This document shows positions 9,401 to 21,382 of a stretch of 64,000 nucleotides of DNA, in pieces. The stretch covers positions 186,001 through 250,000 of the forward strand of contig BDIU01000035.1 of NCBI GenBank assembly GCA_002118135.1, in the 5' to 3' direction. Position numbers and translations under genes: made by a program. Source of the DNA: Trebouxia sp. TZW2008. Its lineage: Eukaryota; Chlorophyta; Trebouxiophyceae; Trebouxiales; Trebouxiaceae. Positions within the stretch are counted from its first letter, which is position 1. Each line of letters opens with the position of its first letter. The notes beneath the pieces were generated by a model, which saw only the letters and a list, made by a program, of their open reading frames with translations, did no database searches and was not told the origin of the DNA.

Positions 9401-12257
9401 CATTGCGCGCGCATTTGAAGGAATCGCTTGCTTCATAGGCCAAGCACCATCTGGAACTCAGCGCTCATATGTTAATTTGCACTGCAGCTGGCAGAGGCAC
9501 TAAGCCAGATCCAAGGAAGGGTGGAGGGGCTGTTGAGTCAGGGCCAACCCAGTGCTGCCCGAAAGTCCAAGCTAGAACCCATACAGACTGGCAGACCCTG
9601 ACCCGTGAAACGTCTCTCTACTATGGTGCACTTCATATCAAGGCGTTGTGCAAGACTGACTTCTGATCCTGTTGCTGCAGCTGGCAGAGGCACTGAGTCA
9701 GATTCAAGTCAGGGTGGAGGGGCTGTTGAGTCAGGGCTGGCCCAGCACTGCCCCAAAGCCCAAGCTAGCTCCCATCCACACAGGCAGACCCTCAATCGAG
9801 AAACTGATGCCCGCCTTGAGTGACATCGCTGACCCCAGCCCACATGACTCCCATCAACTTAGCAAACCTGTGAGACAGGCAGATGCACGCAGGTGTGCCC
9901 TTCTTCTTTGCAGATTGATGTTTGACGTTTTGAAGTCTGCCTGTGCTGTCACTGATCTCAGTTTGCAGCAGTGTCACATACTCAGCGAGAGCATCAGGCA
10001 GGCAGACGCCTGAATGCACACGCATTCCACAGCTTCAATGCCATACAATTGCCCATTACGTGTTGGGACCTTCCAAGTGTTGTAAGTGGTGGCTTATTCA
10101 TGCTTACACATACATGCAAACATGCATGGCTGCCATCATCAATGTCAGACTGGGTGCCCTACTTATGCCAGCATGAGTGCTGATTGCTATGTGTTGCACG
10201 GCCTCTGTTGAAGTACACATCACGCTTTGCAATCATCTGTATACAAGCAACAAGACCTTTGTTGTGACATCTCAGTTGAGTGCTGCCTAACAAACCTTGT
10301 TGATTGCAGGTCACTGGACACCCCAACAAGCAGTGTGTCTCCAAGTGGGGCAGCTGGCAGCAGCCCCAGGTCTGCCCTACCCTTGCACCTCTCCAGCAGC
10401 AATCCCAGCCTACAGTCCAACAGGAGCAGCAGAATTGCAGTGCCTAATCAGGACCTGCCGCTACCCTCGCCTGTCACCACCGTAAACACCGAACCCACAG
10501 TGGTCAGGCCCAGGGCGCTTAGGCCTCCAAGTGCCCCTGTGGACCCAGGGCTCAAGCCCCAGGGTTTCCACCTAGGGTCAAGCCGGCTCCCTTGGCCGCA
10601 AGCCATGCGAATGCAGACACTGGACTCCGCCCCCCTTCCCACCCCCTTAGCTGCCCCCCAAGCAGCCCAGGGGGCCTCTCATGCTCAGTCCCACAGCAGA
10701 TTAGGCAGAGCTCAGTCTGCAGATCCTGACGTAAGAGCCTTTCCTGTGGGAAGGTCTCAATTACAACGGGGCAACATGAATGTGGTGCAGTCAAACCTTG
10801 AGGCTGCAAAAGGCAGAATGGGATCAAGCCAGTCCACTGAATCAGCTCCTGCAGCTAGGGTGAGAAATGACATCAGTCTTCACATATACTTCTGCTTGTC
10901 AGGGTGTGGAATGCAATCAGGTTGACACTGTCCACAAGAGGAGGCTTGGTCCGCCATCACAGCAGGCATTTCGTCGACATCGCAGCTGCTGTGTGTCTTG
11001 TGCTTGTGTCCTCTGAAGCAAAGCTTGTTGTCATCACTTTGCCCCTTTTGCCATTCAAACAGGCGTCACATGAGCAGATGTTGTTCTGTGAAATTTCAGG
11101 CATTCATAGGCTTCAGTGCTGACAACACCTGTGTGATTGCTACTCTGTGCTGCAGAATATGACTTGATAGGCTTCATCAATGGCAATGACTCTTGAGCGG
11201 CTGTTGCAGGACATGCCATTCAAGCCAGGAGTCAGTTAGTCTCCAGAGGTGCTTGCTGCAGCACAAGCCTTGCTGCAAAGTCAGATGCAGCAGCTGGGCA
11301 TTGCACCTGAGCACATCCACCCTCAGCTGTTACTGCTCATGATTGCACTGCTGGGTGCACCCGTGTGACTGTTATTTTGTGCTGCAGGACGTGACGGGTA
11401 AGCCAGGAATCAGTCAGTCTCCAGAGGTGCTAGCTGCAGCTCAAGCCTTGCTGCAAAGTCAGATGCAAGAGCTTGGCATTGCACCTGAGCACATCCACCC
11501 TCAGCTGTTACACCTGATGAGTGCACTCAGCAGTGCCTCCTCAGCCACTCACATCAGCTCAGCAGGGAGTCTCAGAGCTGAGCCTCACCCCACCTCAAAA
11601 CCCACACCCACCCCATTCCCAACCCCAACCCAGCCCCAGAGAGAAGGGGTCAAACGCAGCGCAAGCATCACACTTGATCCAAGGGACCAGTCAGAGGCGA
11701 CTAAGGCTGCTAGGGTTGAAGTCAGCAAGGCAGCTAGGGTCAGCACAAAAGAAACCGACGCCTTATCTCATGGTCCAAGAATGGCGCATGGGACATTATC
11801 TCATGGTCCAAGAATTGCGCATGAAGGGGGATTCCTGTACGGCAGACCGCTGGAGCGCGTGCCGCTTGTGACTGTGAACACAGGTGTTGGCAGAAGCAAT
11901 GATATGGAGCACGAAAAGCTGCAATTGCGTCAGCAGCTTGAAGAGCGGCAAGCAGAGTCTTTTGGCTACACAGAGCAGATTCGCACTCTGCTGGCACAAG
12001 CACAGTTGGCCCAGGTGTCTGCCTGTCTCTGTCCGTCTGCCTGTCTGTCTGTCTGATGTGATCTCACCTGTCTGTCTGTCTGCGCCTGCCTGCCTGCCTG
12101 CCTGCCTGTCTGTCCGTCTTGTCTATCTGCCTGCCCGCTTGCCTACGCCTGAGCCATTGTGTGCTCAGCATCAACGTGTTTGCAGTTGTGAGAACTGCTG
12201 CTGTGATCCTTGCAACCACATTGAGGGGCCTTTGATCACCTTTCGCAGGCGGCATGA
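5891..12257 (+). CDS. PolyQ, Ala/Leu-helical nuclear protein of unknown function
   Basis: Exons 5891..5932, 6037..6136, 6217..7059, 7534..7765, 8376..8571, 8956..9099, 9681..9892, 10310..10859, 11388..12014 and a terminal 12249..12257. All phases match and give about 984 residues; without the last splice the frame stops at 12056. Exon 3 carries an NLS-like KKRKLG and a 25-Gln tract. The middle exons form long Gln/Leu/Glu helices (for example LLEVVQDLLKDMETSQRLLQ and LRQNVASVLEAAASKAQ), coiled-coil or helical-bundle in character. Exon 8 is Pro/Ser-rich. Exon 9 has a short internal repeat (LSHGPRMAHG and LSHGPRIAHE) and ends in another Gln-rich helix. No catalytic domain is recognised. Architecture suggests a nuclear scaffold or transcription-related protein, but this is inference. 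Two exons have decayed tandem copies upstream of them. Confidence 0.72.
6366..6440 (+). repeat. CAG trinucleotide tract coding polyQ
   Basis: Twenty-five consecutive Gln codons, all CAG except one CAA next to the end, inside exon 3 of the polyQ gene. On the opposite strand it reads as CTG repeats. A length-variable microsatellite is expected. Confidence 0.97.
7764..8130 (+). repeat. Degenerate tandem repeat in intron 4 of the polyQ gene
   Basis: About five to six imperfect units of roughly 50-75 bp share the elements ctgttgtcagctg, tgactagact, gcatgcctgc and ttggtcagcaaatg. It lies between the donor at 7766 and the acceptor before 8376. It looks like an old minisatellite that has diverged heavily. 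Confidence 0.6.
9488..9606 (+). pseudogene. Decayed tandem copy of exon 7 of the polyQ gene
   Basis: After an intact acceptor (cactgcag) the sequence encodes LAEALSQIQGRVEGLLSQGQ, closely matching exon 7 (9681..9892, LAEALSQIQVRVEGLLSQGW), with a 193-bp offset. It hits a stop (TGA) right after QTGRP, where exon 7 continues. If spliced in, it would truncate the protein, so it is read as a relic exon. Confidence 0.8.
11210..11345 (+). pseudogene. Decayed tandem copy of exon 9 of the polyQ gene
   Basis: Preceded by an acceptor (ctgttgcag), this segment matches the start of exon 9 (11388 onward) over about 130 bases, including the stretch encoding HIHPQLL. It has a TAG where exon 9 has CAG (SQSPE becomes S-stop-SPE). 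The offset from the true exon is 178 bp. It is most likely skipped. Confidence 0.82.
12018..12135 (+). repeat. TGTC/TGCC tetranucleotide repeat
   Basis: A run of alternating tgtc and tgcc tetramers, interrupted once, directly downstream of the exon 9 donor at 12015. It occupies the 5' half of the last intron, or the 3' UTR if that intron is not spliced. Confidence 0.9.
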
Positions 12258-13452
12258 GTCCAAGCTGTGACATTCATTCACCATTCAGCTGACACATCGT
12301 CACCATGTACATGCTTTCTAGTGAGATTTCATCACCCAGCTAGCTGCATGCAAAGGCAGCAAATCGCCTCCCATCAGTTCTGTCCAAAGCCATCTGTGCC
12401 TTGTTCACACAGATCAGTTCAAGTCATCAGCGTCAGCTGACCATATGTTACTGTCATGCAGGCACACACAAGTCGTGGTCAAGCAAGACATGAAAGCGCT
12501 GATCAGCATGTAAGGGCTGGACACTGGCCCTAGCCATCCACCCTAATAACAGTCAGGACACCTCACGGTCCTGAAACCTACAGATAGTAAAAAGGGAAGG
12601 AGTAGAACGGAAGCAAGCCTAAGGAAAAACGGAATTGGGGTACAGCAGTTCGTTTTTCAAGCACAGCCCAGCCCTCAACTTTTTCAATACATGCACTGTG
12701 ACAGACCAATAACAAGCACTGAAAACAAGGCTCAGCTACACAGCATGGCTGCGACCTTGTGTGCACCATTTCAAGAGTTACATTTGCTCAGCATAAAGAG
12801 AAACTGCCAAAAATGGCAGAGCAATCAAGCTCCCACCAGCACTTTGTACTGATATGCTATTTGACAGCTTTTTGCCAGATGCATTTTGCAAGTCGGTTGT
12901 TAGCGCCATCTGTGTACATCAGGTTTTCAGCTAGTTGTTTGCAAGGTTGCTTTTGCAGATGTTTTACGATTTGACATAGTAAGTCAATGGTGGGATATAA
13001 GGCTCGTTGTATGGATGGCAATTGCTGGATGATTTGTTTCAGTGCATGCAGGAATGTTAGCTTCAAAACCCTGTTGTGCTGTTATGGCTTGATGTGTCCT
13101 CGTCTGCATGCAATTGATAGTGTTAGTGCTGTGCTCTAGCATACGCATGTTGAAGTAGTCACCAAGAAGACATGCACCGCCTAATAGTATACCTTTAGTA
13201 TCATATCTGTTCTGGAAGTTTTGCACCTTGAATTCGGGTTCTGTTTAAGTTCCACCACACTGTCTACTCATACTCAAGCACGTCACCGAAGTCTTACATG
13301 TAATCACATATCATGCTGTTGTACACAAGAGCTTCAGCTGCTAGATTTGCACTAAGATACAACTTGCGCACAACACTGTGTTGGGCTTTGGACTGACTGA
13401 CTGAAAGCATGCGGACAGTTGTAATGCCGACCAAAGTTACTAGCTACTACAA
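12258..13452. other. Convergent intergenic region
   Basis: This is the 3' flank of the plus-strand polyQ gene facing the 3' flank of the minus-strand USP gene. No exon-like open frame with splice signals was seen on either strand. It should hold the 3' UTRs and poly(A) sites of both genes. No RNA gene was recognised. Confidence 0.5.
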
Positions 13453-16400
13453 TCAGTCCTGCAGCCTGTAGAACAACAGATAAGCCGAGCTAGACGGGCC
13501 AGCAATGTGATTGTCTGGCCTGACACTGCTGTCATTGCAATCATACCATCTGTCATCCAATGCAGACCTGCATTGGGCTGTGTAGTGGCCGCCAGACATG
13601 CTGCCAGAATGATTTGTGATTGCAGTAAGCTTGTACACTGGCTTTTGCGGCTGTTTCCTGGCGAATGTGCTGCAGTAAGGTGACATGTCTAGTGTGTCCG
13701 CCACTACGTCCACTGGAGTGCTATCCTGCAGCGTGAAATCAACCAAGTGCATCATCATGGCTTATATTCGCTGCTGCCTGCAGGTAGCTACGCTGAAATG
13801 CGGAGGAATGCGAGGCGCGCAGAACGCACAGACATGCTTGAAACACATATGTTGAGGCCACTGCAGCCAATTGCCACAGCTGTGTCTTGCTGAGAGGGGA
13901 GTATCTCCATGTGCTGGAAGTCACCTCTGACATGGCAGTTGAACTCGCTACAGCTGCATGCAGAAGGAGATCTGAGATGCAAAGCCAGCAGCCAGCCAAT
14001 GATTGCAATGATTGCAGGCATTACAGTCATTGCAAGGCCTCACCTTGGACATGGCACAAAATCTACCAAAAAGGCCGGTATGATTGGCCGAGACCTCTGA
14101 AGGTGCGGCTCCAGCACAGGCAGTCACTGCCACACAATGATGGCATGCAATTTGACAGATGCCATAGCGCCGTTGCCATTGCAAGAACTCACCTTTGACA
14201 TAGCAGAGAACCGGCCAAAGAGACTGCCGTTGTTGGCCGAGAAGCGCTTCAGGTGCAGCACCAGTACAGGTGGGCACCTGTACACAGTCAGCTTCTTGGT
14301 TGCGCACACGCCCCTCCTCTTGCAGGCCTGGCAGTTGTACCCTTCCTCCTCTTCTAGAGTCTCGGTCTCTGTGAAGGCATTTAGGCACTCCTGCAGTGAC
14401 ATTTGCATTGTCATGCAAGCGAAAGCTGCATTCTTGTAGCAGCTTGTTGTCAACCTTGTCTTTGATCAAACAGCATGCTGCGCTCAGGAAAGACAAGACT
14501 CCGGTCAGCATGGCACAGCTGCAAGAGGGCGTTTGAAACAAAGAGTGTCAAGGCTGCACAAGAAGAAACTCAAGACAACAGCTTGCCCATAGTGTTACAC
14601 ACAAAATGGCATGTCGATGCGGACAGTGCAGGTCTGGCACTTCCTGAAACCAAAGCCTTTCCAAGAGGAAGAGGCAAGCCGGGGACCAGTTTGACATGCA
14701 TACAGTGTAAGTGCTGCTTTTGCGTGTCTATTCACGCAGTGCAAGTTTCTGGTGTTCTGGCATCTTGATGTCTACCCTGGCATGCTGTCCCAGAAACATT
14801 AATACCCTCAATGACTGAAGAATTGCGTTACCTATATTTTGCATGATGCTGGACAATTCGGTTGTTATGACCATTGTTCCCATCACATGTCATATTTGAT
14901 GGTTGTCGAGATGAGCACCATCATGCTACAATGACCATTGCAGCCAGAACTAATGCCATCACCACAGACAGAATGGTCATCAGTGTTACCTGGACAGTGC
15001 AGCTGTGGCTGGCCCTCAAACTGAACCCAGATTTCTGAGGCAAGGGTAAGCTCAGGTCCATGAACTCATCAAAAGTATGGCTGAAGCTGTTACAGTGCGG
15101 GCACTGCAAGGTGCTTTGCAGCTGGCCAGCAAACACGTCCTGTATGACGCTGCTGCTCCTGCTGTGAGCATAGTCCCAAGCCTCGTCTGCCTGTTGAGCT
15201 GCTGAGCCTTCCCCCTTGAGCTCCTTGTAGGGAGGCTTGCCTTTCACTCTGTTCAGTTCTGACTGCACACTATCAAGCTACATTCAGTGACCCGACAGTC
15301 ACGTCTTGTATGACGCTGCTGCTTCTGTTGTGAGCGTAGCCTCAGGCCTCGTCCGCGTGTCTGCTCACTATCAAGTTACAGTCAGTTCATTGACATCAGC
15401 AGTGCATCCATCTGGTGTCACAGATAAGTATCAGCATGTTCTTATGCTGAGGTGAATTCTGTTTCTCCTCCAAGCTGTCTGCGATACTTCCATACTACTT
15501 GGGAGCAGCCATGATCGTTGACAACGTGCATTGCCCGAGAGTGCTCACTGTCAGACTCTTCTGACAGAGCTGTTTGTCATGGCAGCGACAGCAGCAGCAT
15601 CAGAGCATGTGAACATTATTAGCAACAGCAGAAAGCAGGCAAGGAGCAGCACAGTGAAAGTTGGTAGCTCTGAGGCAGCATATGGTAGCGGCAGCACACA
15701 ATATACACATCATCAATGGCACTGTAACACAGGCAAGCAGCAGCGAATTGGGTTTCTGGGTGCAAAATAAGGCAGCACCAGAAGGCAGAGTCGATGATTG
15801 GCAAGACGTAGGCAGGAAGCAGCAACCTGCATAGCCTCTAGAATGCTGCGCAGGTACTCCTGAGCGTCATGCTGCCGGCCATCTTTCCAAGCCTTCTCGT
15901 GGGCTCCACATGCCTTCATGAACCTGACGACAGGAAGCCATAGGACTCAAGCAAGCACACAGCACTTGGAAAAGTTCACAAGTCCTGCCACGCCAATGAA
16001 CACAACAGGCAAACCTCAGATGGCACAAGATCTTGTGAGCAAAGATGAACAAGTCATGCTGCGTCAGCAGCTGAGCATATACCTCAGCTGAAGGAGCCCT
16101 CACAGGCAGCTCATTTTGCGCTGCAGAAACTCCTGGGAATGCATACAAGTCTGGAAGAAAAACAGACAGCCTTGCTGCTTTGGAGAGTGGCAATAAGACA
16201 TGTGCATACACAGTAGCAAGGCAGACTTCTGAACAAGCTTTGGATTGTGTATGGTGCGTCTAACCCGTATGGGTCAATGGCAGAGGACTTGGCGCCCCAC
16301 AGCTGTTGTACTAGGCTGCAAAAGGCCCCACTGACCAGGCCTGTTGGCTTGTGTGGCCCCGCCCCAGCAGCAGCAGTGAGGAAATAGGCCACCAACTCAG

Positions 16401-19400
16401 GAATGGCTACCAGGCACTGAATCGTTGCGTTGGCAAAGCAGGTGTTGCCCAGATTCGACAGCCCCACAAAGCCCTGCAAAAGGGTGCAATGGTGTAGGTA
16501 TTGTGGCACTCCTTGAGCAGGAATGAAACAAGCTGAAACGTAGCTCTGGTGGTCATTTTATATATCCATATGTATTTTTATATATATAAATTTATATATG
16601 GTGGTGTTTGGCGTTGACAAGTGGGAGTTGTCAAGCGTAAGGAGCCCAATTAAGTCCTGAAAACTGCACATGCAACAAGGGCATAGGGACAGCACAGCTG
16701 TAGCTCAGTGCCACAGGAACTAATCTGTTTATCCTCTGAGTACAATGCCTGCTGACCGCGTCTGTGCCCTATGCTGTGAGCAGCATGCATGCAGTCTTGA
16801 CAATCTAGGACAGCTCTTGCTTGCACAAGGTTTCAGCTGTTTACGCAAAGTAATCAAAGCTCCATGTATGTGCCCAGTGTGCCGTTTGTGCACATGCTTG
16901 CAGCCTCTGTACATAATCACATGAATTGTAGCCATGCAATGTGCTGACAGGTGAAAGAGAAAAAGGAAAAACCTCCTACTTTTTTGTTGAGAAAGTGTTT
17001 TTTGAGGACGAGTTTCCTTTTTCTCTCGTGTCCCTTTGAAAGAGCTTTTCTTGAGGAAAAATAGACAAGAAAAACTTTGACCACAGTTGCTCACCTTGCC
17101 AGGTGATGCGAGGCCTGCTTTGGAAAGGGCTGTGCTGATGAGGACTTTGGCAGAAATCGCCCTAGAGCTGCTGGCCTGCACACCAAGGGGCTGCATCTGG
17201 TCTTGTTGCGACTCCAGTGCCAGTCTGCCAGAGCCTGATGGCACAGCCTGAATGGAGCAAGCTTGTCAAGAGTGGATTTGCCTTATGAAAGATTCATGCC
17301 TTGAACATGCAGAGGCAGCAGAATTAGCCCTTCAGACCATGTGATCCAAAAATCGGACCATGTGATCCAGACTGCATGTCATCAACATGACGTGTGAAAT
17401 GTTGTCAGGTGACTCAATGCAGTGTCTGCACTTTGCACAGAATGAAATCGCATCAAGGATCATCCTTGCAGATGACACCGTGTTAGACAAAAAAGGAACA
17501 ACATATCACCCGGTTTCTTTTTTGGAAATGCACGCACATGCAGAACACGGTCACTGCCATGCAGTGTTGCTCCGCATGCTGCTCTTGCAGAATTACGCTG
17601 CTGTTCAGCTGAATCAAGACAATCTTGTGCCATCACATGTTTCGTGAAACATTACATCTTGTCATGCGAAAATACAAGCATGGTTTTCACTCCAGGCATG
17701 TATGGCACGGCAACCTTTGTTTTAAGCTGTGTTGCAGTGCAGAAGCTGTTGTTTGGTACTATAGTGTGTGTCAGCAGAGTGGCACACCTGGATTAGATCC
17801 TGCTGCTTTGCAGGCTGTATTCTCTCTCCGTGGGCATCATGCTTGAAGGACAGCTTGCGCAGCGAGGAGGAGGGCACTGAGTAGGCAGCTTGGTAGCTGG
17901 TCTGGTAGTTGCTGCTGCTGACTGTACTGCTGTGCCTGCAGTCAGGTGTACAGCTGTTAGGCTGCCAACCCTTCTACCATTACTTTCTTGCAAACAGGCA
18001 GGAGACTATGGCTGGTTAGCAGATTATTGGCATGAAATGCAGTCAATCTGGCATGAGAAACAGAAATGATAAGCTTTGCTGCAGCCAAGTATTGATATGT
18101 CAGCACATGGAGCATAGTGCACACTGAATATACATTGATGTGAACATACTGCCATAGTGCAAAACTCACTGGTGTGTGCTATGCCTTAGAGAACAGCAAG
18201 GCGAGAGAACATGGACTGTTTGGTGGTGTGAGGCAAAAGCACTACCGCTCTGCAACTTTCTGCAAGACTGAGTGACCCCAGGAAGGCCAGCAGCTGATGG
18301 CCCACAGCAGTGGGAATTGCGCTGTTGAGACACTACTGTGACAGCCTGAAAGGGTGCAACAACACAGCAGGAGCCTCTACAGTACCATGGCGGCTTGATG
18401 CTGTTAGCGCTTACCTTGACAGCACTGGGCGACTTGACGATGCAGCAGGAGCCTCATCTGCAGGCAAGGGCATACTGGAAGCAGCCCTGCCATCAGTCAC
18501 AGCTTGCGCCCTCACAACTGATCCCTCATCCTCATAGCTATGGCTACGGCTCCTGTCAAACAGAGAACTCCTGCCTGATGCACTGCTGCTAGAGACAACA
18601 TCTGCATCATGCTGGCTATTCAAGCTGTTATGTGAAGTCGTTTCAGCCATTCTTGCACCACTCTGCCTGCCCAGGCTGTTGCGTGAGGTGATGTCAGCCA
18701 TTCTTGCATCATTCTGCCTGCCTAAGCTGTTGCGTGAGGTGGATGCAGCAGAACGCAGTTCTAGCAAAGATGGGCTGCAGCCTGCTGTATTGCTGTCAAC
18801 CTTGCTGCTGCTGACACTTGTGGTGGGACCAGCAGCCATAAATACACCTCTGCTGCTGCTTGCGCTTGCAGTGGGGGCATCTAACGTGGATCGACTGGCC
18901 ACTGCGCCCCTTGTTGTGCTTGTAGACCGTGGCCTGGACCCTAGGCTAGCAATGCCTGAGCTGAGGGTTTTGGGCAAGCTTGCAGAACCCATATCAGCTG
19001 CAGGGCGTCTGCCAACGCTCACACTTCTGCTGGTACTGCTGCTACTAGTTGAGCGGCCAAGAGGCTCGCCATAAGCTTGCTGCAGTCTTTGCACCCGGCT
19101 CGACAATGGTGTCACAGATCGATGGGCTGAGATGCGGCTGTTGCTGAGGGGGTAGTTGGGGGTTGCCTTGCTGCTTGGCAGAGTGTACTGCGACTGCAGA
19201 ACATTGGCTGCAGTGCTGGTGGGGAGACCTCTGAAGGCTGGCAGGCTGTAACAGCTGCTCAGGGGCGCTGCACTGCTTTTGGAGCCAGCTGCAGCATGCA
19301 TAAGGAAGACTTAATGATAATCAGCAGTGACACAATGTAGAGGGAACACCATGCTTCATGCTGTGATATAGACAGCGTGTTGTGTTACGACAGCGTGCTG

Positions 19401-19960
19401 CAGCGTGGTGAATCCAGCTTGTTGCGCTGACATGCATTCATTGTATTGATGAGGTCCAAGGTCATGGAAGCTGCCAGTATTTTTGCAATGTGCAAATGGA
19501 CAGGCAGGAATGCTTGCATTGGAAATCAGTTTCTTTGTCTGCTGTTGTGGGAAAGCTTGCCTGCATATGCACCTATTGCAGTTGCAATAGGTCGTTGTGA
19601 GCTTGGAGCTCCAGACCTTCCAACGCTGCTCATACTGCGAGTGGTCATCCTTTCAGGTTCCCTGCTTGACACATTGCAACATTTCAGATATGAAGCAGTT
19701 GGAGAGGCTGTTTACATGGCAAACGCGCAGCATATGCACGTTTCTTGAGTGAAGTCTGCATGTGGTCAAGTGACCTGTTGTCTAGTTCTGTCCTCCGCGC
19801 TTTACTAGCGGGTCGATGACCACTTGCTGAGAGAGGAGAGTCCAAAGTGGAGCTACCAGACAGACTTTTCCTGGAAATGGACACATGACGCCTGAAAATG
19901 CAAGTGACTCTGGTGTGAAATGCTGTCAGCCTTGACATACCTCAGGAAAGTGCCACTCAT
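13453..19960 (-). CDS. Ubiquitin-specific protease (USP/UBP family, peptidase C19) with a long Ser-rich N terminus
   Basis: Exons on the minus strand: 19960..19941, 19891..19775, 19661..19573, 19288..18415, 17935..17788, 17247..17095, 16473..16212, 16150..16015, 15923..15827, 15262..14990, 14390..14193, 13725..13453. Every phase matches, giving 879 residues; the 16212 donor is the least certain. Residues 1-467 are Ser/Arg/Thr-rich and probably disordered. The catalytic domain follows. The Cys box GLSNLGNTCF has Cys479, then comes DAQEYLRSIL, a zinc ribbon from CPHC (686, 689) and CQAC (743, 746), the LVLHLKRFS strand, the His box SMSGGHYTAQC (His836), WYDCNDSSV, and a terminal AYLLFYRL. This is a complete USP2/8/21-like core that cleaves ubiquitin from conjugates. 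Substrate and location are not visible. Two exons have partial duplicate relics in neighbouring introns. Confidence 0.92.
13905..14140 (-). pseudogene. Partial tandem copies of the 3' end of USP exon 11
   Basis: Exon 11 ends, on the minus strand, with FSAMSK at a gtgag donor (14193). The next intron repeats this boundary. A close copy at about 14042-14125 encodes SANHTGLFGRFCAMSK, again followed by gtgag, and stays open in the same frame. A weaker copy near 13922-13950 encodes STAMSE before gtgac. Neither contains the LHLKRF motif of the real exon. They are duplicated exon-donor boundaries and could act as decoy donors. Confidence 0.72.
15297..15400 (-). pseudogene. Partial tandem copy of USP exon 10
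   Basis: The plus-strand text at 15300-15380 (tcttgtatgacgctgctgct and following, ending in a ctcactatcaag block) repeats 15122-15275, which spans exon 10 and its acceptor. It is shortened and diverged, and lies upstream of exon 10 in transcript order. Confidence 0.7.
16555..16612. repeat. AT-rich TATATA tract in a USP intron
   Basis: A short tract of interrupted tatata and atttatata text inside the intron between USP exons 6 and 7. It is strikingly AT-rich against its surroundings and partly self-complementary. No function is assigned. Confidence 0.7.
18590..18755 (-). repeat. Three-unit repeat coding SRNSLGRQ in the USP N terminus
   Basis: Within exon 4 the protein repeats TSRNSLGRQ-x-x-ARMA-x-x and then a more diverged TSHNSLNSQ-x-x-A unit, each about 19 residues. 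The repeat preserves frame and adds to the disordered Ser-rich region. Confidence 0.8.
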
Positions 19961-21382
19961 GTCTGATCCCGATAGTGCTGACGTGATAGGCGCCCTGCTA
20001 TTTGATAGCAAATACACATTTCCGGATGGGGAACGCCCGTATGAGGTGCCCTAGTCATCATGTGCCGCTTTGTCATAGACTGTGATGGTATGAAGTAAAA
20101 GCAGGTGGCGTTCAACAGGTAAACTTGTCACACGTCAAGCAAACTTATACCAGTCCTTCCAGATCAGCAGCGCCACTGCGGTTTCTGCTGGCGTTCAGAC
20201 CATCAAGATAGCTGCTGCGGTATTTGCTGGTCATATGTGCTTAAGCAGCAAGTGCTTGACTTGATGCCAGCAAGAACCCAGCCCGATCAACTCAAGTGAT
20301 CATCTGGAGGCGTTCACGAGCAACGCATCATATGGCAGCACTTGCAAACGATGCCGCATGCACTCGAAGGCGGACCGGGTGAATCCACAAGCAAGTGCAA
20401 AACTTGCAGTCAGGTCTCGGGCATATCAAACCCGCACAGAGCATCGACTTGTATCAATCGGGATGAAGCCCTCACGATCTGAATAACATCAGGCGCTGAA
20501 GTGAGCTTGTCTATTTCGCTGCATGCTTGCAAGCAGTGTAACAAGGGGCTAAATTGGGCAAGAGCGTGCAGAGGGATTGTCAATCCTGCCAAATTTTACG
20601 CAAACCCTACACACCCAGTCAGATCACAGTCTGACAGTGTTCTGAAGGTCTCAACGGCTGCAACAATGCTTCATGTAAGCGCTGACAAACACATCACTGC
20701 CACGGACATGCTTGCCATTCAGCATGATTCATTCATTCATAGTAATCAATTCTCTAGTTGTTGGAACTATCTGTCAGGGAAGTTCTGAACTTTGCTGCTC
20801 TGGCTGTGACTCAACTCATTGCGCAACTACCTGACAAGTGGCTAGACGCCTGACTTCCTGGCAAGGGTAACCACGAGGACAAAGACCAGCTACTCTCATG
20901 CAGGAGCAGCTATGGCGTCAGTCGTGAACAGAACAGCAAGTAGCCACTGCATGGGGTGGAATCTTTGCAAATACATGCAAATGCACAAAATGCCGGTGAC
21001 GGGCTTGCTGTTTCAGCAAGGTTGCCCACTGCTCAGAGTTGGCTCTACACCCGTCGATCAGAGGGCTTGGGGCATCTCGTTCTTTGTCACTCAAGGTATG
21101 TCATTAGGCGTCTGCTGCATATCGTGGGCCGTTTTGGAAAGCTTCCTAGGCTTGGTCGGGAGAGGTGCCCTTTTACGCCACCACAGGACTTCCCATGGGC
21201 ATCACAGCTGTCACAGGCTGCAACATAACAGATGTATTAGGCTGCAGTGACTGAGCTAGCTGTGGCACAGTCACTCATGCAGGCAGGTGCGAAGCAATCT
21301 CAAATGCAGCTGTGCAGCATTGAGCTGCAAGCAAGCATGCTTCAAACGCAACATGACAGACAACCATGCAACCTTCAACATG
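19961..21382. other. Intergenic region between the GH32 3' end and the USP 5' end
   Basis: About 1.4 kb between two minus-strand genes. It must contain the USP promoter (near 19961-20400) and the GH32 3' UTR (near 21000-21382). Several short open frames occur on both strands but none carries a known motif or splice chain. Confidence 0.45.

Noticed and set aside
13739..13760. Upstream extension of the terminal USP exon through VDFTLQ
   Set aside because: Phase from the preceding exon fails there; the ctgcag acceptor before DSTPVDV restores phase 0 and fits USP spacing.
18679..19074. 131-codon plus-strand Leu-rich frame
   Set aside because: Antisense shadow of the Ser/Thr/Arg-rich USP exon 4.
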